Shown here: piece after piece, positions 58,645-64,000 of the stretch
How the letters are laid out: the number at the start of each line of letters is the position of its first letter
Position numbering within the stretch: the first letter of the stretch is position 1
Assembly: GCA_030761205.1 (NCBI GenBank)
Contig: JAULJL010000046.1
Location: 10,061,590 to 10,125,589 of the forward strand
DNA: 64,000 nucleotides
Direction: 5' to 3'
From: Fremontodendron californicum
Lineage: Eukaryota > Streptophyta > Magnoliopsida > Malvales > Malvaceae
Notes under the pieces: model-generated
Seen by the model: only the letters and a program-made list of their open reading frames with translations
Databases searched by the model: none
Told to the model about the DNA's origin: nothing
Translations under genes and position numbers: made by a program

Positions 58645-58975
58645 TCAGTCGAGAGAGAAGGAGAAGAGCGAAGAGGAGAGGAGAGGAGAGAGAAAAAAAG
58701 AGGGGAGGAGAGGAGAAAAGAAGAGAGAGAGGCGACCGAGGGGAGTGGAACGGTGATGGAGTTTGAGAGAGGAGGAGAGGGGAAAAAATGGAGGAGAGAG
58801 AAAGAAAAAGAGAAAAATAAAAGGAGGAGGAGAGAGAAGGTCATCGACGATGGAGGAAGAGAGATGAAAATGAGAAGGAGAATGAACAGAGCAGTCGATG
58901 ACGAGGCAGGCAGCCGATCGAGGAGGAGGAGAAAAGAAGAAGAAAAGGGAAAAAAATAAAAAGGAAAGGAAAAAT
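58645..58975 (+). repeat. Polypurine tract of about 330 bp
   Basis: Nearly all A and G on the + strand (GAGGAGAGGAGAGGAGAG and similar). The 68-codon and reverse 89-codon frames across it are low-complexity (E/R/K and S/L/F) and are not taken as genes. Confidence 0.85.
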
Positions 58976-59850
58976 GTTTTTTGTTGTTGTTATTATTGTT
59001 TTAATTTTTTTATTTTCATTAATAAATATATTTTGTTAATTTTTTAAATAATTTTTTTTATTTTTATGTATTAAAAAATTATAATTATTTTTCAATTTTT
59101 TAAGAAAAAATATTGTTTAAAAATAATTATAAAAATTGATTTATCATTTTACATTTTAAAATTAAACAAAAATATATTATAAAAATAAAAAAATAAAAAA
59201 TGTAATTTTTTTTCTTTGTTTCCATTCATTGAATAATTTTAATTTAAAATAATTTAATAAAATTATTTTTATATATTGAAAAAAAAAATTAATTCCCGCA
59301 ACATTGTGGGGGTATTTTTATTTAAAATCAGTTTGGAAGCGATTCTAACCAAAGATTTTTTTTATTTAGCAAAAGAATAAATAACTAAAAAGTTTTAGCC
59401 TTTAAGCATTCAGTAAAAATGGGTTTAAAAGGTCGTTTTCCGAGCCCAAAAAGAAAGATCAACTTCAATTTTAGATGTCTAATTAATTATCTTACTAGTA
59501 CTAATATTTTTTCTTGGTCCATTTGGCAAAACCCATGAAATCCTATTGAACTTGATTTTTTTTTTTTTTTTGAAAATTACATAATTAGTCATCCAATTTT
59601 GAGTGATTTTATTTTCATCATTCGACTATAAAAATTTATATTTTAATCATTAATGTTTGAGTAAGAGTGTTTTTCTTATCATCAAGTCATTAATATCTAA
59701 TAGAATTGACTGAAAAAAAAAAAAAGAAAAAAAAAAGACATGGCAATATTAATTTGTATAAATGAAAGAAAAAACAAAAGTAAACAATGAATTGAAATAA
59801 TGGCACAAAAAAAAAAAAAGAAGAATGAATTGAATGGCAGCAATAAGGTG
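58976..59850. other. AT-rich intergenic DNA
   Basis: Mostly A/T runs. A slightly more balanced stretch lies at 59390-59540, but I see no gene, no splice pattern and no clear element ends. Confidence 0.5.
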
Positions 59851-60084
59851 TGGTTATCTAGGGAGAGGTGGGCAAAAGGAGACGAAAACCCACAGATAAA
59901 GTGAAACGTGGTCGTCTCAAATACCGGATAAGTGGGCCAGTAATCCTACTGGGCTGGGCTTTAAGATGTTTAAGATGCAACATGGTCCTCTCGTTTGGTT
60001 CCTTGGGAGTGGAAGACACGTAGGTTGTTTGACAAGTGGCGGTAGAGGGCTGATCAATCACCGTTAACATCATTGGTCTTGGTC
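59851..60084. other. Low-copy island of normal base composition
   Basis: About 230 bp with a much higher G+C content than its surroundings and no match to the repeat families. It contains ACACGTAG (ABRE-like) near 60016. The open reverse frame (71 codons) has no recognisable product. It may be a remnant of a gene or promoter. Confidence 0.35.
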
Positions 60085-60310
60085 TTGGATACCTTCATGT
60101 TTGTGTATTTTATCGTATTATAATAATATTTAAAATATTTTATATTTATATAAATTTTGATACATTAATAATTCATATTATATAAATTTTGAGATATTTT
60201 TATATTTATATCGTGTTTGTGTTATTTTTTAATATTGTGTTGTGTTAACTTTTTATATATTTTAATTCTTTTTTTTATATCATGTTTAATATTATCAAAT
60301 CTAATTCGTA
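60085..60310. mobile_element. TIR element, TAGACCTGGCAATTCG family
   Basis: Has the core TTTGATACATTAATAATTCA and the right end ATTATCAAATCTAATTCG (reversed, TTAGATTTGATAATA). The left terminus is approximate. Confidence 0.6.
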
Positions 60311-60654
60311 GCACTAGTTTGCTGCCCTGCCCATCACGTGATTCAACTCCCCGGTCGTTTCCTTTCCTTTCCTTTCTTTCCCGCCCTCCTCTTCCACGTT
60401 GTTAATGTTTTAACAAGTTTTAACTTTGTGATTCAAAAATCTATAACAAACTATAAAAATTATCACAAAATGCATGAGAGTAAAGAATTTATGATTTTAA
60501 AATATCATCCATGTCATGTAAGTCATGTCATCAACTATAGTTTGAAGGATAATTATGGTATTTGAATTTTTGCGATATGATTTAGGGATTAATTAGGTCA
60601 TTTTAGATTTTTTTTGTGTGTTTATTTTATCTTTTAATTAACACTAATGAGATA

Positions 60655-60772
60655 TTTTGGATCTCGGATTATTTCGGGTTCGAGTCTTATCGAGTTTAGG
60701 TCTTTTCGAGTTCATACCTTTTAGGATTCGAATTTTTTCGGTTTCAAACCATTTCGACTTCAAATATTTTCT
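60655..60772 (+). repeat. Minisatellite of about 20 bp
   Basis: Five to six degenerate units resembling TTTTCGAGTTCAGGTCTTTT occur in a row, with CG in each unit. It directly precedes a cluster of TAGACCTGGCAATTCG-family copies. Confidence 0.7.
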
Positions 60773-61695
60773 ATCTTGTTCATGTTATTTTTCGTTTCAT
60801 ATTTGTGTTATTTTTTCGTGTATTTAAAGTATCCGTGTTCGTATTATTTTTCGTGTGTTCAAAATATTATAAATTTATATAATTTTTTACAAGTTAATAA
60901 TTCGTTTAATGTAGATTTTGACACATTCGTGTCGTGTTTGTATTATTTTTTCGTATGTTCAAAGTATTATAAATTTATATAAATTTTTACATGTTAATAA
61001 TTCGTTTTATATAGATTTTGAGACTTTCGTGTATTTGTTTTGTGTTCATGTTATCCTTCGTGTCGTATTTTAATTTTTTTTCATGTTGTATTCGTGTTGT
61101 TTTCAATTCGTCTAAATATTTTGCATAGTTTGTCGATGTGATTCAGTTTAGAAAAAATTTGTGTGTACGTGTCGTGTCTCAATTCATCCCATATTTTGCA
61201 TAATTTGTCATAATGATTCAATTTAAAGAAAAAATATATATGTTCGAAACGTGTTTGTGTTATTTTATCATGTGTTTAAAATATTATAAATTTATATAAA
61301 TTTTTACATGTTAATAATTGGTTTTATGTAGGTTTTGATACATTCCTCTATTTGTGTCGTGTTCGTGTTTTAATTATTTTTCATGTTCTGTTCGTTTCGT
61401 ATAATCATGTTGTGCCCAAAATTGTCAAGTCTAATTAACACTATTCAAATAACTTCCAATTTTATGTCACATGTCTTCGAGTTCGTGTTACTATTTATGT
61501 CATAATCGTAATCAAGTTATTATATATTTATATAAATCTTGACACGTTAATAATCCGTTTTATGTAGATTTTGACACGTTCATGTATTTGTATCATGTTC
61601 ATTTTATTTTTCATATCGTGTTTTAATTATTTTCTCATGTTATATTTGTATATCGTATAATTATGTTTTGTCCAAAATTACCGGATCTAATTGAT
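60773..61695. repeat. Cluster of tandem TAGACCTGGCAATTCG-family copies
   Basis: The core TTTTTACATGTTAATAATTCG (or a close form) recurs at about 60885, 60985, 61305 and 61540, each followed by TTTTATGTAGATTTTGACAC and a TCGTGTTCGTG stretch. Two right ends are visible (ATTGTCAAGTCTAATTA near 61420-61436 and ATTACCGGATCTAATTG near 61678-61694). It looks like several insertions or partial tandem copies. Confidence 0.7.
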
Positions 61696-61960
61696 CATAT
61701 CAAATAATTCTCAATTTTATATAAAGTGTCGTATAATGATAAGAGTTATTATTTTTCTAAATTATCTTTACTTATTTTGCTTTTTTATCTTTCAAATCTA
61801 TTACAAAATATCAATTCAAATCCGATAATATACCTGTAGCGAAGAGGGTATATAGTATATATAAAATTTGTTCATAAATTTTTTTGAAGACTCGGAGCCC
61901 AAAAAATAAAATAAAATGGAGCAACAGCCTTGATTTTTTTACCTATAGGATTCAGACAAG

Positions 61961-62582
61961 AGATGGTAGCAGATCGAATATCTTCAACTTTTGAAATATT
62001 CGAATTTGAATTTGAATTTATTTAATATATATGATATATGAATCCGTTTATTATTCATTTATTATCCAAATTTACATACAATTTAAATAACAATATCCGT
62101 TAGATATCCGAATTTATTAATCCAATTTTTTAAAGATAAAAATATAAAATTAAATAAGAATTAAATATATAAATGAATATTGGATTTGGATATTCTAATC
62201 TGTTATTCGTATAAATAAAGCGGATTCAGATATAAGACACCATCAGAACCAAAATCAAAACAAAATTGGATATCGAATATGACCTTACAATTTTGAACAC
62301 GACATAAAAATAACTAAAAAGCGACACAAAACATGATATTACATAAAAAAAAAATAACACGTATACGATATGAATATACAAACGTGTCAAAATTTATATA
62401 AATATGTAACACTTTAAACACGATTATGACATAAAAAAATAGCCTGAATAAAACATAATACATGAATTATTAAATATTCATATCCGAATCCATTACTAAT
62501 AATATATCTAAAATTCAAATCAATAAGAATCAAATCAAATAACGACAAATATTCAATTTATTATTATCCATGTCCGTCTCTA
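61961..62582. mobile_element. GATGGCAATGG-family element with a nested fragment
   Basis: The left end AGAGATGGTAGCAGATCGAA and the right end (reversed) TAGAGACGGACATGGATAAT match the family. The middle (about 62280-62460) is a reverse fragment of the TAGACCTGGCAATTCG family (CGTGTCAAAATTTATATAAA). Target duplications are not clear. Confidence 0.6.
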
Positions 62583-62673
62583 ATGTAAATGAACGGTTAA
62601 AGTACTTAGAAAGTTCTTATATTATCTAGTACAAATTAGTCAATCTACTATAAAATTTGATAATTTAATCCCT

Positions 62674-63286
62674 ATACTATATCATCTAATCAAAAAGATA
62701 AAAGCACTAACTGATGTAACGAAAACTAATTAAAAAACTGATGTGACAAATAACATTGTGTTTATTTGATGACGTGGATGTCAAATGTTGATGTGACATA
62801 AATAAAATATATTATTTTAAAATGATGTAGATAATATAACAAATTAAATTGGTGCAAAATGCCACATCAAATTAATTATGTCATATGGCAATTTATGATT
62901 AGTTTAACTTAAATCATTAACTAAAGCAAATCCACATCAGATTGTTAAAAGAAAAAACATAACAAAGTAAAAAACTTAAAAACCAAAAGTGAAAAGAATT
63001 GAAATGGAAAAGAATTAGCTCGAAAAAGAATTGAAAAAAAAAAAAAAACTCAGAATATAAGAAAGCTGTCTGGAAACAAAATCTCTAAATCTTTAAATCC
63101 TTAAATCTATCGAAGAGAAGAATAGATCAAAAGCTGCCTGAAGTCGACCGATTTGATTAAATACTATATATAAAGATTGAAGAAGAGTATATGAGTAGAA
63201 TCACAAAATTACGTTTGGTTGAGGTTGAAGAAATGCGCAAACAAAAATTTGAAGAATTTCAAGCTCTAGAAAGAGCTTACAGGGAA

Positions 63287-63333
<47 letters not shown>

Positions 63334-63651
63334 AACAATCTGATGTGAATTTTAATTACTTTTGTTATGTTTTTCCTTTTAACAATTTGATGTGGATTTA
63401 TTTTAGTTAATGGGTTAAGTTAAGCCAATCATAAATTGCCATGTGGCAGAATTAATTTGATGTGATATTTTTATCAATTTAATTTATTATATTGTCCACG
63501 TTAACTTAAAATAATATATTTTATCAATACCATATCAGCATTTGACATTCACGTAATTAAATAAATATAATGTTAAATGTCATATCAATTTTTTTAACAG
63601 TTTTTGTTATATCAATTAGTGATTTTATATTTTTGCACTAAATGATATAAT
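62674..63651. mobile_element. Foldback element with about 300-bp inverted arms
   Basis: The left arm (62674-62967) and the right arm (63349-63651) are inverted copies over their whole length. Shared blocks are AATATATTATTTTAA, GGCAATTTATGATT, CATTAACTAAA and CCACATCARATTGTTAAAA. The loop of about 380 bp holds a coding-like segment (63192-63290) and a (TA)n tract (63291-63330). Long terminal inverted repeats of this size suggest a foldback or Mutator-like non-autonomous element. No clear target duplication was found. Confidence 0.75.
63192..63290 (+). pseudogene. Coding-like fragment inside the foldback element
   Basis: From the ATG at 63192 a frame runs for 33 codons with a charged, helix-forming composition (residues 1-15 MSRITKLRLVEVEEM, later QKFEEFQALERAYRE) before entering the (TA)n tract. 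Balanced codon use stands out from the surrounding AT-rich DNA. It looks like part of an exon encoding a coiled coil. I do not recognise the parent gene and it is unlikely to be a complete gene. Confidence 0.4.
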
Positions 63652-63656
63652 ATCTA

Positions 63657-64000
63657 TCTATACTAATATAATGTGAGTGACTAAATTAGTGTCACGAGTC
63701 AAGTAACACTAACTCAATTAGTGAAATTACAAAATAAATCAAATATAATTATAACATAAAAAATAAAATAAAAATATTTTTATCTTTTCAAATTTAAAAT
63801 TTCATATATATATATTAAAAAATACATATTTATTCTTAAAAATACTATCCAATAAATCAAAGAACTATCCATTTTTCTCCAAAAAAAAAAAAATTTACCT
63901 ACCTATAAAAGTATCTATATCTTTTACTATAAATGAACATATCCTGCTTTATCGCTTTTTGAGATTTTTTGCTTACAAAATGATGTGGGTTAATACGGTA
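63657..64000 (+). mobile_element. Helitron 5' end running off the window
   Basis: TCTATACTAATATAATGTGA starts at 63657, preceded by A. It is followed by a subterminal TTAGTGTCACGAGTCAAGTAACACTAA palindromic region homologous to that of the Helitron at 56999-57359. The last bases (TTACAAAATGATGTGGG) resemble the 3' hairpin region, so the end probably lies just beyond 64000. Confidence 0.6.

Noticed and set aside
58575..58959. Opposing open frames in the polypurine tract
   Set aside because: Low-complexity translations (E/R/K or S/L/F) on both strands come from base composition. No gene signals.

Overview
This is nuclear DNA from a flowering plant, most likely a eudicot. It is strongly AT-rich. 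Its genes have introns with GT/AG borders, it encodes plant-specific protein families, and it is packed with short plant transposable elements. I could not name the species from the sequence alone.

Six protein-coding genes are supported, all between about 15 and 55 kb. On the + strand: (1) 15188-22572, a seven-exon IDM1-like nuclear protein with AT-hooks, a TDBD-like region, a PHD finger and a GNAT acetyltransferase domain; (2) 27507-30530, a four-exon GPI-anchored non-specific lipid-transfer protein; (3) 32607-32846, a small secreted six-cysteine protein of the pollen Ole e 6 type; (4) 35283-37637, an intronless organellar pentatricopeptide-repeat protein of the At1g03100 type. On the - strand: (5) 44719-39377, a seven-exon homocysteine S-methyltransferase; (6) 54967-52541, a four-exon LIFEGUARD/BAX-inhibitor-1 family membrane protein. 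All splice junctions were worked out by eye so that frame and family sequence continue across them. The genes act in separate processes and do not form a pathway. From memory, homologues of the PPR and LIFEGUARD genes lie close together in Arabidopsis (At1g03), as do homologues of the HMT and LIFEGUARD genes (At3g63), so the order of genes 4-6 may be ancestral.

Region by region: 0.5-5.5 kb is a tandem segmental duplication of about 2.2-2.6 kb, altered by later insertions. The stretches 5.5-14.6 kb, 22.8-27.4 kb, 45-52 kb and 55-64 kb are mosaics of small non-autonomous elements, and I see no gene in them. At least eight families of terminal-inverted-repeat elements recur. Many copies have 8-bp target-site duplications that can be read directly, several perfect, and ends of the hAT type (YAGNG). 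Two tRNA-derived SINE-like insertions, a complete 361-bp Helitron, the start of a second Helitron, and a foldback element with about 300-bp arms that encloses a coding-like fragment are also visible. Elements of the same families fill the introns of the LTP, HMT and LIFEGUARD genes.

The points most worth a second look are: a family of hAT-like elements that carry tRNA-like A and B boxes; a 39-residue AT-hook unit repeated eight times in the IDM1-like protein, which also has two DLNxxP repression motifs; an apparent frameshift at the end of that gene; a SINE and a hAT element whose target-site duplications overlap; a short Helitron with a 15-bp perfect palindrome near its 5' end; and the foldback element with its possible captured exon. 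I found no clearly new multi-gene system.
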